A DNA stretch of 64,000 nt from Neisseria bacilliformis (GTDB lineage: Bacteria; Pseudomonadota; Gammaproteobacteria; Burkholderiales; Neisseriaceae). The notes beneath the pieces were generated by a model that was given only the letters and a program-made list of their open reading frames with translations, did not search any database and was not told the DNA's origin. The translations under genes were made by a program, and so were the position numbers. This document shows positions 40,724 through 49,530 of the stretch, piece by piece (positions within the stretch are counted from its first letter, which is position 1; the number at the start of each line of letters is the position of its first letter). Where the stretch lies: assembly GCF_014055025.1 (NCBI RefSeq), contig NZ_CP059571.1, positions 434,001 through 498,000 on the forward strand, written 5' to 3'.

Positions 40724-41476
40724 ATGAGCATCAACATTAAAACCGAAGCCGAACTGAACGGCAGCAAAGTTCCCTCCGTCGTATTCCACACCCGTCAGGG
40801 TGATGCCTGGGTGGACGTGTCCACCGACGATTTGTTCAAAGGCAAAACCGTGGTCGTGTTCTCCCTGCCCGGCGCGTTCACACCCACCTGTTCCTCCACC
40901 CACCTGCCGCGCTACAACGAGCTGGCCAAAGAGTTCTTCAAACGCGGCGTGGACAGCATCCTGTGCGTTTCCGTCAACGACACCTTCGTGATGAATGCCT
41001 GGCTGGCCGATCAGGAAGCGGAAAACATCACCGTCGTGCCCGACGGCAACGGCGAGTTCACACGCGGCATGGGCATGCTGGTGAGCAAAGAAGGCTTGGG
41101 CTTCGGCGACCGTTCGTGGCGTTATTCCATGCTGGTCAAAGACGGCGTGGTGGAAAAAGCCTTTGTCGAGCCGGTGAAAGACGGCGACCCGTTTGAAGTG
41201 TCCGACGCCGACACCATGCTCAAATACATCGACCCCACTTGGAAAGAGCAGGCTTCCGTGGCCATCTTCACCAAACCCGGCTGCCCCTTCTGCGCCAAAG
41301 CCAAAAAAGCCCTGCAAGACAAAGGTCTGGCCTACGAAGAAATCGTCCTCGGCCGCGACGCCACCACCACCGCCGTGCGCGCCATCACCGGCAAAGCCAC
41401 TGCACCGCAGGTCTTCATCGGCGGCCAATACATCGGCGGCAGCGAAGATTTGGAAGCCTATCTGGCCAAAAACTGA
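40724..41476 (+). CDS. Hybrid peroxiredoxin-glutaredoxin
   Basis: A 250-residue fusion that reduces peroxides with glutathione. Residues 1-165 are a Prx5-type peroxiredoxin with the peroxidatic C56 in [12 protein letters not shown]; residues about 178-250 are a glutaredoxin with the dithiol CPFC (C187, C190) and [35 protein letters not shown] precedes the start at 40724. Such hybrids occur in Haemophilus and Neisseria. The neighbouring flavoprotein at 41689 may share a redox role. Confidence 0.95.
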   Translation: MSINIKTEAELNGSKVPSVVFHTRQGDAWVDVSTDDLFKGKTVVVFSLPGAFTPTCSSTHLPRYNELAKEFFKRGVDSILCVSVNDTFVMNAWLADQEAENITVVPDGNGEFTRGMGMLVSKEGLGFGDRSWRYSMLVKDGVVEKAFVEPVKDGDPFEVSDADTMLKYIDPTWKEQASVAIFTKPGCPFCAKAKKALQDKGLAYEEIVLGRDATTTAVRAITGKATAPQVFIGGQYIGGSEDLEAYLAKN

Positions 41477-41539
41477 GGCCGTCTGAAAAAACGTTTTCCG
41501 TAAAAAACGCAAAAGAACGCAAACACACACACCAAAAAA

Positions 41540-41633
41540 GCGGGCTGCGCCATAACAGCCCGCCCCGATAACCCGAGGGTTATTCGGGTAACGCCGCCGC
41601 CCTCCGGCCGCGTTACCCGAATAACTCTTTTTT
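41540..41633 (+). terminator. Terminators behind the prx-grx gene
   Basis: A small hairpin (GCGGGCTG/CAGCCCGC, 41540-41563) is followed by a long stem GGGTTATTCGGGTAACG and CGTTACCCGAATAACTC (41577-41627) with TTTTTT. The second is a strong intrinsic terminator, so lpd is likely expressed from its own promoter. Confidence 0.85.
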
Positions 41634-41688
41634 CCACCACTTTGCGGCCTCAAAACCTGTTCGAAGAGGCCGTCTGAAAGGACAAAAC

Positions 41689-43143
41689 ATGAAACAACTC
41701 ACCGCAGACGTCGTCGTCATCGGCGGCGGCACCGCCGGCATGGGCGCGTTCCGCAACGCCCTTTTACACACCGACAACGCCTACCTTATCGAAAGCAACA
41801 CCTTCGGCACCACCTGCGCCCGCGTCGGCTGCATGCCCTCCAAACTGCTCATCGCCGCCGCCGAAGCCCGCTATCACGCCCTGCACACCGACCCCTTCGG
41901 CGTGCATCTGGACAAAAACAGCGTGCGCGTGGACGGGCGCGAAGTAATGGCGCGCGTCAAATCCGAACGCGACCGCTTTGTCGGCTTCGTGGTTGAAGAT
42001 GTGGAAGCCTGGCCGTCTGAAAAACGCATCATGGGACACGCCCGCTTTATCGACGAGCACACCGTGCAGGTTGGCGACCACACCCAAATCCGCGCCGACC
42101 GCATCGTCATCGCCACCGGCTCGCTCCCCTTCATCCTGCCGCAATGGCGCGAAGCGGCGGGCGACCGGCTCATCGTCAACGACGACGTATTCTCCTGGGA
42201 CACCCTGCCCGAGAGCGTCGCCGTATTCGGCCCCGGCGTCATCGGCCTAGAACTCGGCCAGGCACTCACCCGCCTGGGCGTAAAGGTTGAGATCTTCGGC
42301 CTGGGCGGCGCGCTCGGCGGCATCAGCGACCCCGCCGTCCTCGCCGACGCCAAAAACATCTTCGGCGCGGAGCTCAAACTCCACCTCGACGCCGAAACCG
42401 AAATCTCGCGCAACGAAGCGGGCGACATCGTCGTCAAATGGCACGACCGCGAAAAAGGCGACAGCGGCGTCTTCACCGCCCAATACCTGCTCGCCGCCGC
42501 CGGCCGCGTCCCCAACACCGACAACATCGGCCTCGAAAACCTCGCCATCGAACGCGACGCGCGCGGCGTGCCCCAAGCCCACCCGCTCACCATGCAGACC
42601 AGCATCCCGCACATCTTCATCGCCGGCGACGCCTCCAACCAGCTCCCCCTGCTGCACGAAGCCAGCGACCAGGGCAAAATCGCCGGCGACAACGCCGGCC
42701 GCTACCCGCACATCGAAAACGGCCTGCGCCGCAGCCTTATCGGCGTCGTGTTCACCGACCCGCAGATTGCCACCGTCGGCATGAAATACGCCCAAATGCG
42801 CGAACGCTACAAAAACCCCGAATGCGTCGTCGTCGGCGAAGTGTCCTTCCAAAACCAGGGGCGCAGCCGCGTCATGCTGGTCAACAAAGGCCGCCTGCGC
42901 GTCTATGCCGAACAAGGCAGCGGCCGCTTCATCGGCGCGGAAATGGCCGGCCCCGCCGCCGAACACCTCGCCCACCTGCTCGCCTGGGCGCACCAAATGC
43001 GCATGACCGTGCCGCAGATGCTCGACATGCCCTTCTACCACCCCGTTATCGAAGAAGGACTGCGCACCGCCCTGCGCGACGCCATGGCCAAACTCAAAAT
43101 CGGCGAAGTGCACAGCGAATGCAAAGAATGCGTCGGCGGCTGA
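41689..43143 (+). CDS. Dihydrolipoamide dehydrogenase-like flavoprotein
   Basis: A 484-residue class I pyridine nucleotide-disulphide oxidoreductase. The FAD motif is VVIGGGTAGMGA (9-20), the redox-active disulphide C43/C48 in TTCARVGCMPSKLL, the NAD motif VFGPGVIGLELGQAL, and the C-terminal catalytic pair H451/E456 in FYHPVIEEG. An extra ECKEC sits at the tail. The gene is not next to 2-oxoacid dehydrogenase genes but next to prx-grx, as in meningococcus, so the true substrate may be another disulphide. The leader GTCTGAAAGGACAAAAC joins a DUS to the Shine-Dalgarno. A near-DUS (42010-42021) encodes WPSEK. Confidence 0.85.
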   Translation: MKQLTADVVVIGGGTAGMGAFRNALLHTDNAYLIESNTFGTTCARVGCMPSKLLIAAAEARYHALHTDPFGVHLDKNSVRVDGREVMARVKSERDRFVGFVVEDVEAWPSEKRIMGHARFIDEHTVQVGDHTQIRADRIVIATGSLPFILPQWREAAGDRLIVNDDVFSWDTLPESVAVFGPGVIGLELGQALTRLGVKVEIFGLGGALGGISDPAVLADAKNIFGAELKLHLDAETEISRNEAGDIVVKWHDREKGDSGVFTAQYLLAAAGRVPNTDNIGLENLAIERDARGVPQAHPLTMQTSIPHIFIAGDASNQLPLLHEASDQGKIAGDNAGRYPHIENGLRRSLIGVVFTDPQIATVGMKYAQMRERYKNPECVVVGEVSFQNQGRSRVMLVNKGRLRVYAEQGSGRFIGAEMAGPAAEHLAHLLAWAHQMRMTVPQMLDMPFYHPVIEEGLRTALRDAMAKLKIGEVHSECKECVGG

Positions 43144-43167
43144 CAACGCGCCGCCGGTATTGAACGA

Positions 43168-43210
43168 GAGGCCGTCTGAAAACCTGTTTTACGGTTTTCA
43201 GACGGCCTCT
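43168..43210. terminator. Inverted DUS pair behind the lpd-like gene
   Basis: AGGCCGTCTGAAAACC and GGTTTTCAGACGGCCT form a strong stem with a short loop. Confidence 0.7.
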
Positions 43211-43301
43211 TGCCGTTGCAAACATTGCGGATGCCGGCCCAAACCGCAACCGCGTGCGTGGCTTGTGCCACACCCTACGCATGGTTTGCCATCGGCAGTT
43301 T

Positions 43302-43375
43302 GTAGGTCGGGCATTTATGCCCGACTGAACAATACCGGCCAATTCAAAAACGTCGGGCATAAATGCCCGATCTAC
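43302..43375. repeat. GTAG-headed REP pair, GTCGGGCAT family
   Basis: GTAG then GTCGGGCATTTATGCCCGAC, about 26 bases, then GTCGGGCATAAATGCCCGA and CTAC. Confidence 0.88.
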
Positions 43376-43413
43376 TTGGAATCCGGGGTTTTCAGACGGC
43401 CTCTGCCGCCGGT

Positions 43414-43523
43414 GCAGGGTGTGTCGCCCCGAGGCGGCGCACGCGTTCTCTGCCGTACAACGAATCCGCGTTTCCCCAAAAGCCCGAGACCGCGTGCGTG
43501 GCTTGCGCCACACACCCTACCTC
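43414..43523. repeat. REP-like inverted hairpin pair, GGTAGGGTGTG family
   Basis: Complete copy with the GGCGGCGCACGCG arm first and the GGCTTGCGCCACACACC arm last. Confidence 0.8.
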
Positions 43524-43637
43524 AACAACGAAACCGTGCTTTTCAGACGGCCTCTGCTGCTGGTGTAGGGTGTGCCGCCCCAGCGGCGCATGCGGTTTGT
43601 GTTGTTCGGAGGCCGTCTGAAAAACGCGGCCGAGCCT

Positions 43638-44615
43638 TTACAGGCTGTCCAGTGTGCTTTGGTATTGCGCGGCTTGGCGCACGCCGGGGTCGTCCGCGCC
43701 TTCGAGTTTGAGGCGCATGTTTTCGACGATGGCGAAGTCTTTTTTCAGAAACGCCAGATACAGGAAGCGGGCGAGGATGAGTTGCAGGCGGGGCAGGGGG
43801 GCGGACGGGGGGATGCCGATGGCGGCGAAAGCGCGGGTGCCGCGCTGTTCGGGCGGGGTGCTGGGGGGGTCTTGCGGCAGCAGGGCGAAGATGCCGCTGG
43901 CGGTGAAGCGGCCGACGCGGCTTTCGACCATGATGCTGCTGCCGGTGCAGGTGTGCGCCAGTTCGATGCGCCCGCCGGAGAGGCGTTGCATCAGCCAGCT
44001 GGAAAAGCCGCCTTTGGGCAGGACGCGGGTGGCAAAGCGCATGCGCAGGCCGCCTTCGGGCGTGGTATCGAACACGGGGTCGCCGTCGGGGGTGCGCTGG
44101 TGGACGATGGCCATGTGCGACAAATCGAAGCCGTTGCAGATCATGGCGCGCCAGTCGGCATGGATAACGCGCTCGGCGGTGAGGCGCAGATGGCCGTTGT
44201 CGGCGAAGGGCAGGGGCGGGGCGGTTTCGCCCTCGGCCGGCGGCGGGTGCAGCCAGACGAGGCCGAAGCGTTCGGCGCACGGCCATGCCTGCGTGGGAAT
44301 GCGGCAGCCTTTTTGGATGGCTTGGAGGCCGTCTGAAAACGCGGGCGCGGCCTGCGGCTCGATCAGGCAGCCGTGCAGGCCGCAGCAGAGGGCTTGTCCG
44401 GCGACGCGCGCGCTTTTGAGGTGCGCGCCCATGTGAGGGCAGAAGGCGTCGGTGGCGTGGAAGCCGCCGTCTGCGGCGCGGTAGAGCACCCATTCGCGGC
44501 CGGCGAGGCGGCCGCTGCGTACTTGGCCGGGCTTGAAGCCGCTGACGCGGGCGGCGGGATACCAGCAGCGCGGCCAGTGGTGCCATTGCGCTTCGGCGGG
44601 GTCGTGTTCGGTCAT
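43638..44615 (-). CDS. Rieske-type ring-hydroxylating oxygenase, large subunit-like
   Basis: A 325-residue iron-sulphur oxygenase. The Rieske centre is C59/H61 (CPHMGAHL) and C78/H81 (CGLHGCLIE). The mononuclear iron site is suggested by NGFDLSHMAIVH around 165-176. Overall it resembles stand-alone phenylpropionate dioxygenase-like or sterol/VanA-type proteins; the substrate is unknown and no reductase or small subunit gene adjoins. An in-frame DUS (44336-44347) encodes FSDGLQ at 93-98, directly behind the Rieske domain's second motif. Confidence 0.85.
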   Translation of the reverse strand: MTEHDPAEAQWHHWPRCWYPAARVSGFKPGQVRSGRLAGREWVLYRAADGGFHATDAFCPHMGAHLKSARVAGQALCCGLHGCLIEPQAAPAFSDGLQAIQKGCRIPTQAWPCAERFGLVWLHPPPAEGETAPPLPFADNGHLRLTAERVIHADWRAMICNGFDLSHMAIVHQRTPDGDPVFDTTPEGGLRMRFATRVLPKGGFSSWLMQRLSGGRIELAHTCTGSSIMVESRVGRFTASGIFALLPQDPPSTPPEQRGTRAFAAIGIPPSAPLPRLQLILARFLYLAFLKKDFAIVENMRLKLEGADDPGVRQAAQYQSTLDSL

Positions 44616-44663
44616 GGGTTTGGTTTTTTTGACTTTTTTGTTGGAACGGTGTTTCAGGCGGCC

Positions 44664-45176
44664 TCAGCCGTTTTCTTCGTCGAGCAGGCGGCAGATGTCG
44701 CGCGTTTGGCTGCGGCGGTTTTGCCGGTGGGTGGGCGGGGTGTCGCAGACGCAGAGGGCTTTCATGGATTTGTGGCGGCCCATGAATGTCCGGTCTTCGC
44801 CTTCCACCCGCCAAACGCTGAGGGTGTTCGCGCCGACGCGGCCGTTGCGGATTTTGCGTTTGGCAAATTCTTTTTCCTGTTCGCGGCGCAGGCCGGCGGT
44901 GTACCGGCGCATCTGCACCTCGCCCAGCGGCTTTTGGCCGAGGCGGGAGAGGGCGGCGTAGGTGTGCAGGTCTTTTAACAGATGTTCGTAAAAACGCGGG
45001 AAGGCGGCTTTGGACAGGGCGGGGACTTCGAGTTGCTCCGCTTCGTTCAGCCTGTCGTTTTCGAGGATGGAGCGGAAGAGGGCGAGCGGGTTGAAGTCGG
45101 CGTAACGTTCGTGGTTGGCGACGGCTTCGCGGTAGCGCGGCAGGGTGAAGGTGTTGAAGCGGGCATTGAGTTTCAT
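44664..45176 (-). CDS. Protein of unknown function
   Basis: A 170-residue soluble protein, not recognised. It is rich in Arg and Lys in the C-terminal half (RREQEKEFAKRKIRNGR, THRQNRRSQTRD), has no signal peptide or membrane segment, and has two neighbouring cysteines (LCVC). The start follows AAAGG and a DUS end (CCGTCTGAAAAC ATG), so the uptake sequence forms its leader. It lies downstream of nothing obvious and upstream of the Rieske gene by 48 bases on the same strand, so they may be cotranscribed. Confidence 0.6.
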   Translation of the reverse strand: MKLNARFNTFTLPRYREAVANHERYADFNPLALFRSILENDRLNEAEQLEVPALSKAAFPRFYEHLLKDLHTYAALSRLGQKPLGEVQMRRYTAGLRREQEKEFAKRKIRNGRVGANTLSVWRVEGEDRTFMGRHKSMKALCVCDTPPTHRQNRRSQTRDICRLLDEENG

Positions 45177-45295
45177 GTTTTCAGACGGCCTTTCGGGGTG
45201 TCAACTGCGTTTTCAGAAACGTCATCCCCGCGTGATTGAGGCGGGGACGGCCTCTGCGGGCGGGGAGGCCGTCTGAAAAGCGTTTAGCGCAATGT

Positions 45296-46036
45296 TCAGC
45301 CGAAGAAACGTGCCAGCAGGGCGGCGAATTCCTGCGGGTGGCTGAGGAAGGGGGTGTGGGCGGCTTTGTCGATAACCACGGTTTCGGCGTAGGGCAGGTG
45401 CTCTTGCAGGTATTGGCCGATGCGCGGCGGGGTGATGCCGTCTTTGCCGCCGTACACCAGCAGCGCGGGCTGGAACACGCGCGGCAGGAAGGGGCGGGCG
45501 TCCGCGCCGTTGAGGGCTTCGAGCGCGCTTTCGAGGGCGGCGGGCGTGCCGTGCGCGGTGAGGCCGGGCAGCACCGCGTCGATCACCGCGCCCGCGTCGG
45601 GCGTGTTCAAGAGTTGCAGTTCGAGAAACTGCCGCATATATTTCGGAAAGTCCGCCTCAAACAGCGCGGTCATTTTGTCCAGAGCCGAGCGGCTCACGCC
45701 CTGCGGGTAGGCGGGTGTGGCGAGGAATTTGGCAAACGAGGCGGTGAGGCAGAGATGGCGCACTTTGTCGGGATGGCGGTAGGCGATGAAGAGGGCGACC
45801 ACGCCGCCGAGCGACCAGCCCAGCACGTCGCTGTTGCAGGGCATCTGCGCGGCGATTTGGTCGGCGGCGGCGGCGATGTCGAACGCGCCTTCCAGCGGCG
45901 TTGTGCCGTGGCCGGGCAGATCGGGGGCGTGCACCTGCCAGTGCGCGGGCAGCAGCGGGCGCAGCGGGTCGAAGATGCGGCTGTTCGCCGCCCAGCCGTG
46001 TATCAGATAAACATTGTGGGAAGAATGGGTTGTCAT
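45296..46036 (-). CDS. bioH: Pimeloyl-ACP methyl ester esterase
   Basis: A 246-residue alpha/beta hydrolase that frees pimeloyl-ACP from its methyl ester in biotin synthesis. VYLIHGWAANSRIF is the oxyanion-hole region; the nucleophile is S75 in GWSLGG; the acid is in YGGKDGITPP and the base H in AAHTPFLSHP. TTGGAGAAC supports the start at 46036. The start codon overlaps the divergent comF start. The upstream biotin enzyme bioC lies at 48733, so the pathway is split. Confidence 0.9.
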   Translation of the reverse strand: MTTHSSHNVYLIHGWAANSRIFDPLRPLLPAHWQVHAPDLPGHGTTPLEGAFDIAAAADQIAAQMPCNSDVLGWSLGGVVALFIAYRHPDKVRHLCLTASFAKFLATPAYPQGVSRSALDKMTALFEADFPKYMRQFLELQLLNTPDAGAVIDAVLPGLTAHGTPAALESALEALNGADARPFLPRVFQPALLVYGGKDGITPPRIGQYLQEHLPYAETVVIDKAAHTPFLSHPQEFAALLARFFG

Positions 46037-46745
46037 GGGAATGTTCTCCAAATGGAAACGGCTTTTCGAGCCGGAACGCTGCGCATTATGCCATGCGCGG
46101 GCATCGGGCGGCATCTGCGGCGGCTGCATGGCCGATTTGCTGAAAACCGCCGTGCCGCCCGAGCGCGTGTGTCCGCAGTGCGGCGGCGCGGGCGACGGCC
46201 GCACGCCCTGCGGCGCGTGCCAGAAGAAGCCGCCGCCCTTCGATCTGCTGTGGTCGTCGTGCCGCTACGAGCCGCCGATCAGCGGCATCATCCACGAATT
46301 CAAACACCTGCGCCGCCTCGGCCTGCGCCGCCCGCTCTCCTGCCTGATGGCCGCGCTGCCGCCGCCGTGGCTGCAAACGGAACGCTTCGACGGCCTGCTG
46401 GCCGTGCCGTTGAGCCGCGAGAGGCTGCTGCATCGCGGCTTCAACCAGTGCGCCGAACTCGCCCGCCTGATTGCGCCGTATTACGGGCTGGACGTGCTGC
46501 CCGACAACACGGTTTTCAGACGGCCTTCCGTACCGCAAAGCACGCTGCCGTATGATCGGCGGCGCAAAAACGCCCGTGGCCTGTTTGAGGTGCGCGGCGG
46601 CGTTAAAAAACGCAATCTGCTGTTAATCGACGATGTTGCCACCACCAATGCGACATTGGCCGAACTTGCGCGCAGTTTAAAGCGGGCGGGGGCTGCGCGG
46701 GTGTGCTGCTGGACGCTCGCGCAGGCGAAAATGCAAAAATCTTGA
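46035..46745 (+). CDS. comF: ComF family phosphoribosyltransferase-like protein
   Basis: A 236-residue competence-associated protein. The N-terminus has two CxxC zinc-ribbon pairs (CALCH...CGGCM and CPQCGG...CGACQ); the C-terminal phosphoribosyltransferase domain ends with the PRPP loop LLLIDDVATTNATL. In Haemophilus and others ComF is needed for moving DNA into the cytoplasm. The start is at 46035 or 46041; both lie on top of the bioH start. A perfect in-frame DUS (46515-46526) encodes FRRPS near residue 160. Confidence 0.9.
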   Translation: MGMFSKWKRLFEPERCALCHARASGGICGGCMADLLKTAVPPERVCPQCGGAGDGRTPCGACQKKPPPFDLLWSSCRYEPPISGIIHEFKHLRRLGLRRPLSCLMAALPPPWLQTERFDGLLAVPLSRERLLHRGFNQCAELARLIAPYYGLDVLPDNTVFRRPSVPQSTLPYDRRRKNARGLFEVRGGVKKRNLLLIDDVATTNATLAELARSLKRAGAARVCCWTLAQAKMQKS

Positions 46746-46796
46746 CGCACCGGCCGCATGGCGGCATAGTGCGCCCCGTTTTAACTGGCTGATTTT

Positions 46797-47261
46797 ATGT
46801 TTACTGTCGTTTTATACCAGCCGGAAATCCCGCCGAACACCGGCAACATCATCCGGCTGTGCGCCAACACCGGCGCGGATCTGCACCTGGTCAAGCCGCT
46901 CGGCTTCCCGCTTGATTCGGCCAAAATGAAACGCGCCGGGCTCGATTATCACGAGTTCGCCCGCGTCAGCGTCCACGAAAGCTACGCCGAATGCCTGGCC
47001 GCGCTCGCCGGCCGCCGCATCTTCGCGCTCACCACCAAAGGCCGCACCCGCCCCGACCAAGTGTCCTTTCAGGCGGGCGACGTGTTTTTGTTCGGCCCCG
47101 AAACGCGCGGCCTGCCCGCCGAAATCCTCGACGGCCTGCCGCAAGAGCGCAAAATCCGCCTGCCGATGAAATCGGGCAGCAGAAGCATGAATTTATCGAA
47201 CACCGTTGCCGTCATCGTTTTTGAAGCATGGCGGCAGAACGGTTTTTCAGACGGCCTCTGA
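46797..47261 (+). CDS. trmL: tRNA (cytidine34/uridine34-2'-O)-methyltransferase
   Basis: A 154-residue SPOUT enzyme that methylates the wobble ribose of leucine tRNAs. VVLYQPEIPPNTGNIIRLCANTG, FGPETRGLP and IRLPMKSGSRSMNLSNTVAVIVFEAWRQ are diagnostic, the last two forming the SAM-binding knot. The C-terminal residues FSDGL are encoded by a DUS directly before the TGA stop, a short extension compared with the family. Confidence 0.95.
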   Translation: MFTVVLYQPEIPPNTGNIIRLCANTGADLHLVKPLGFPLDSAKMKRAGLDYHEFARVSVHESYAECLAALAGRRIFALTTKGRTRPDQVSFQAGDVFLFGPETRGLPAEILDGLPQERKIRLPMKSGSRSMNLSNTVAVIVFEAWRQNGFSDGL

Positions 47262-47365
47262 ATAATGAAAGAGGCCGTCTGAAAACCCCGCCGCAGTGCA
47301 AAAAGCCGTGCTAAAAACGGCGCGCGCGGCAAACAACCCTACCAACTCCGGAACAGGACCTTGTT

Positions 47366-47977
47366 TTGACACGAAGCACAAATGCAAAAAACGCATTATT
47401 TACCGGCCTTTTCGCCGCCCTCTCCCTCAGTGCCTGCGCCGCGCAGCAAAGCCCCGCGCCCGACACCGCGCCGCCGGACGAACCCGCGCCGCACGCATCC
47501 GCCGCCCCGGCCGCGCAACACGCCGCAGCCGCCCCCGCCGCCAAAAAGGCCGCCCGCCAAAGCGCGGCGAAAAAAGCGGACAAAACCGAACAAACCACCA
47601 AATTCAGCCAAACCGGCAAAGCCTCGTGGTACGGCCCCGGTTTCCACGGCAAAAAAACCGCCAACGGCGAACGGTTCGACATGAACACCCTCACCGCCGC
47701 CCACCGCACCCTGCCCATTTCCAGCCGCGTGCGCGTAACCAACCTCGCCAACGGCAAAAGCGTCGTCGTGCGCATCAACGACCGCGGCCCCTACCACGGC
47801 AACCGCGTGATGGACCTCTCCAAAGCCGCCGCGCAGGAACTCGGCTTCATCCGCACCGGCACGGCGCAGGTGAAAATCGAGCCGCTCGCACCCGCCGACG
47901 GCAAAACCATCAGCGAGCAGAATCGCCGCAGCGGTATCGTTACCGACGCCAAGAAAAAAGCGCAAACCCCTATTTGA
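47366..47977 (+). CDS. RlpA-like double-psi beta-barrel lipoprotein
   Basis: A 203-residue outer-membrane lipoprotein related to RlpA, a septal peptidoglycan lytic transglycosylase. It starts with TTG (AACAGGACC upstream). The lipobox is LSAC (C24), then an Ala/Pro/Lys-rich linker and the DPBB domain (about 82-170) with [19 protein letters not shown] and [18 protein letters not shown]. The SPOR domain seen in E. coli RlpA is absent. A strong alanine bias marks the linker. Confidence 0.88.
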   Translation: MTRSTNAKNALFTGLFAALSLSACAAQQSPAPDTAPPDEPAPHASAAPAAQHAAAAPAAKKAARQSAAKKADKTEQTTKFSQTGKASWYGPGFHGKKTANGERFDMNTLTAAHRTLPISSRVRVTNLANGKSVVVRINDRGPYHGNRVMDLSKAAAQELGFIRTGTAQVKIEPLAPADGKTISEQNRRSGIVTDAKKKAQTPI

Positions 47978-48044
47978 TTGCCAACAGACCCTGCGGTCTG
48001 CCGCCCGAAGCCCGCGCATCCGCGCGGGCTTATGCTTTACCCGC

Positions 48045-48050
48045 TATAAT
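48045..48050 (+). promoter_or_regulatory. -10 box of ruvA
   Basis: TATAAT about 31 bases before the ruvA ATG. Confidence 0.5.
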
Positions 48051-48080
48051 CCGCCCCGCCGTTTTTACCGAAAGATTGCC

Positions 48081-48662
48081 ATGATCAGCCGCCTCACCGG
48101 CACCCTTGCCGAAAAACACCCGCCGCAAATCGTCATCGACGTCAACGGCATCGGCTACGAAGCCGAAGTGTCCATGCAGACCTTCTGCGCCCTGCCGCCC
48201 GTGGGCGAAACCGTGCGCCTCTACACCCAGCTCGTCGTGCGCGAAGACGCCCACCTGCTGTTCGGCTTTGCTGACGCAGAGGAGCGCGCCGCCTTCCGCC
48301 AGCTGGTCAAAGTGGGCGGCATCGGCGCGAAAACCGCGCTGGGCATCCTCTCGGCCATGAACACCGCCGAGCTGGCGCAGGCCGTGGCGCAGGAAGACGT
48401 CAAACGCCTCTCCGCCGCCCCCGGCATCGGCAAAAAAACCGCCGAACGCATGATTTTGGAGCTGCGCGGCAAACTCGCCCCTGCAAACGTTTCAGGCGGC
48501 CTCGCCGCCCCCGCACAGCAGGACGGCGGCGAAGACATCGTGCAAACCCTGCTCGCCCTCGGATACAGCGAACGCGAAGCCCGCGCCGCCGCCAAAGGTA
48601 TCCCGCCCGGCACCGAAGTGGGCGAAGGCGTGCGCCTCGCCCTGAAAAACCTGATGAAATAA
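48081..48662 (+). CDS. ruvA: Holliday junction helicase subunit RuvA
   Basis: A 193-residue protein that binds four-way junctions and loads Ruv[31 protein letters not shown] is the OB-fold domain, two HhH motifs follow ([16 protein letters not shown] and [20 protein letters not shown]), and the C-terminal RuvB-binding domain contains [14 protein letters not shown]. No ruvB adjoins. A DUS-type hairpin (48668-48712) follows. Confidence 0.97.
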   Translation: MISRLTGTLAEKHPPQIVIDVNGIGYEAEVSMQTFCALPPVGETVRLYTQLVVREDAHLLFGFADAEERAAFRQLVKVGGIGAKTALGILSAMNTAELAQAVAQEDVKRLSAAPGIGKKTAERMILELRGKLAPANVSGGLAAPAQQDGGEDIVQTLLALGYSEREARAAAKGIPPGTEVGEGVRLALKNLMK

Positions 48663-48667
48663 ACACA

Positions 48668-48712
48668 AAAGGCCGTCTGAAAAACCGCAAAGCGTTTTCA
48701 GGCGGCCTCATC
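48668..48712 (+). terminator. Uptake-sequence hairpin behind ruvA
   Basis: AGGCCGTCTGAAAA pairs with TTTTCAGGCGGCCT; the second arm has one change (CAGGCGG), compatible with a G-T pair. Confidence 0.6.
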
Positions 48713-48732
48713 CGCCCGCACGGACACCCGCC

Positions 48733-49530
48733 ATGAACAACGACCGCTGGCAAATCCACCGCTACCTCGCCCAAACCGCCGACGAACGCCTCGCCGTCTT
48801 CAAAACCGCCCCGCAGCACATCCTGCTCGCCGGAGCCGACGGCGACACCGGCCGCAGCCTGCTCGCCGCCCGCTACCCCAAAGCCGCCTTTGCCGAATAC
48901 GACCCCCGCGCCGATTTCCTGCACACCGCCGCCGCCGCGCGCAAAAGCGGCCTTTTGGCCAAACTCGCCGGCAAAAGCGTGCCGCAGCACTGCCAAAGCC
49001 TCGCCGCCCCCCTGCCCGAAGCCTCGGCGGATATGCTGTGGTCGAATCTCGGCCTGATCACCGAAGCCGACCCCCTGCCCGTGTTCCGCGCCTGGGCGCA
49101 CGCCCTCAAAACCGACGGCCTGCTGTTTTTCACCCACTTCGGCCGCGATACCCTTGCCGAACTCACAGGCCGTCTGAAAACGCAGGGCATCAACGCCCGC
49201 AATCCCGCCCTTATCGACATGCACGATCTGGGCGACATGCTCGCCGACAGCGGCTTCTACGACCCCGTAACCGACACCGCCGCCCTGCGCCTCGACTACC
49301 GCAACGCCGATACCTTTTGGCAGGACATGGACACCCTCGGCCTGTGGCGCGCCCTCGATTTCGACAACGAAGCCGCCGCCCGCGCCGTCGTGGACGAAAT
49401 GTGGCGGCGCGGCGAACTTGCCCACATCACCCTCGAAACCGTTTACGGCCACGCCGTCAAGAAAAAATACCTGCCCGAGGGCGAAAACGAAGTGTTGTTT
49501 TTCCCGCGCAATCAAAAGGGCGGCGCATGA
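48733..49530 (+). CDS. bioC: BioC-like malonyl-ACP O-methyltransferase
   Basis: A 265-residue class I methyltransferase thought to methylate malonyl-ACP at the start of biotin synthesis. The SAM motif is a diverged LLAGADGDTGRSLL (about 31-44); DMLWSNLGL and LFFTHFGRDTLAEL followed by DMHDLGDMLADSGFYDPV are the parts that match BioC proteins. An in-frame DUS (49167-49178) encodes TGRLK. It ends in ATGA, overlapping the start of the next small gene. bioH is 2.7 kb upstream. Confidence 0.8.
   Translation: MNNDRWQIHRYLAQTADERLAVFKTAPQHILLAGADGDTGRSLLAARYPKAAFAEYDPRADFLHTAAAARKSGLLAKLAGKSVPQHCQSLAAPLPEASADMLWSNLGLITEADPLPVFRAWAHALKTDGLLFFTHFGRDTLAELTGRLKTQGINARNPALIDMHDLGDMLADSGFYDPVTDTAALRLDYRNADTFWQDMDTLGLWRALDFDNEAAARAVVDEMWRRGELAHITLETVYGHAVKKKYLPEGENEVLFFPRNQKGGA

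Larger units (their letters stand above)
43144..43637. other. Repeat spacer between lpd-like and Rieske genes
   Basis: Contains a DUS hairpin (43168-43210), a half REP near 43245-43280, a GTCGGGCAT REP pair (43302-43375), a complete GGTAGGGTGTG-family pair (43414-43523) and a half copy near 43564-43600 with DUS. No gene is seen. Confidence 0.75.

Noticed and set aside
43543-44814. 423-codon Arg/Pro-rich frame over the Rieske gene
   Set aside because: Same-strand out-of-frame shadow of the Rieske oxygenase gene.
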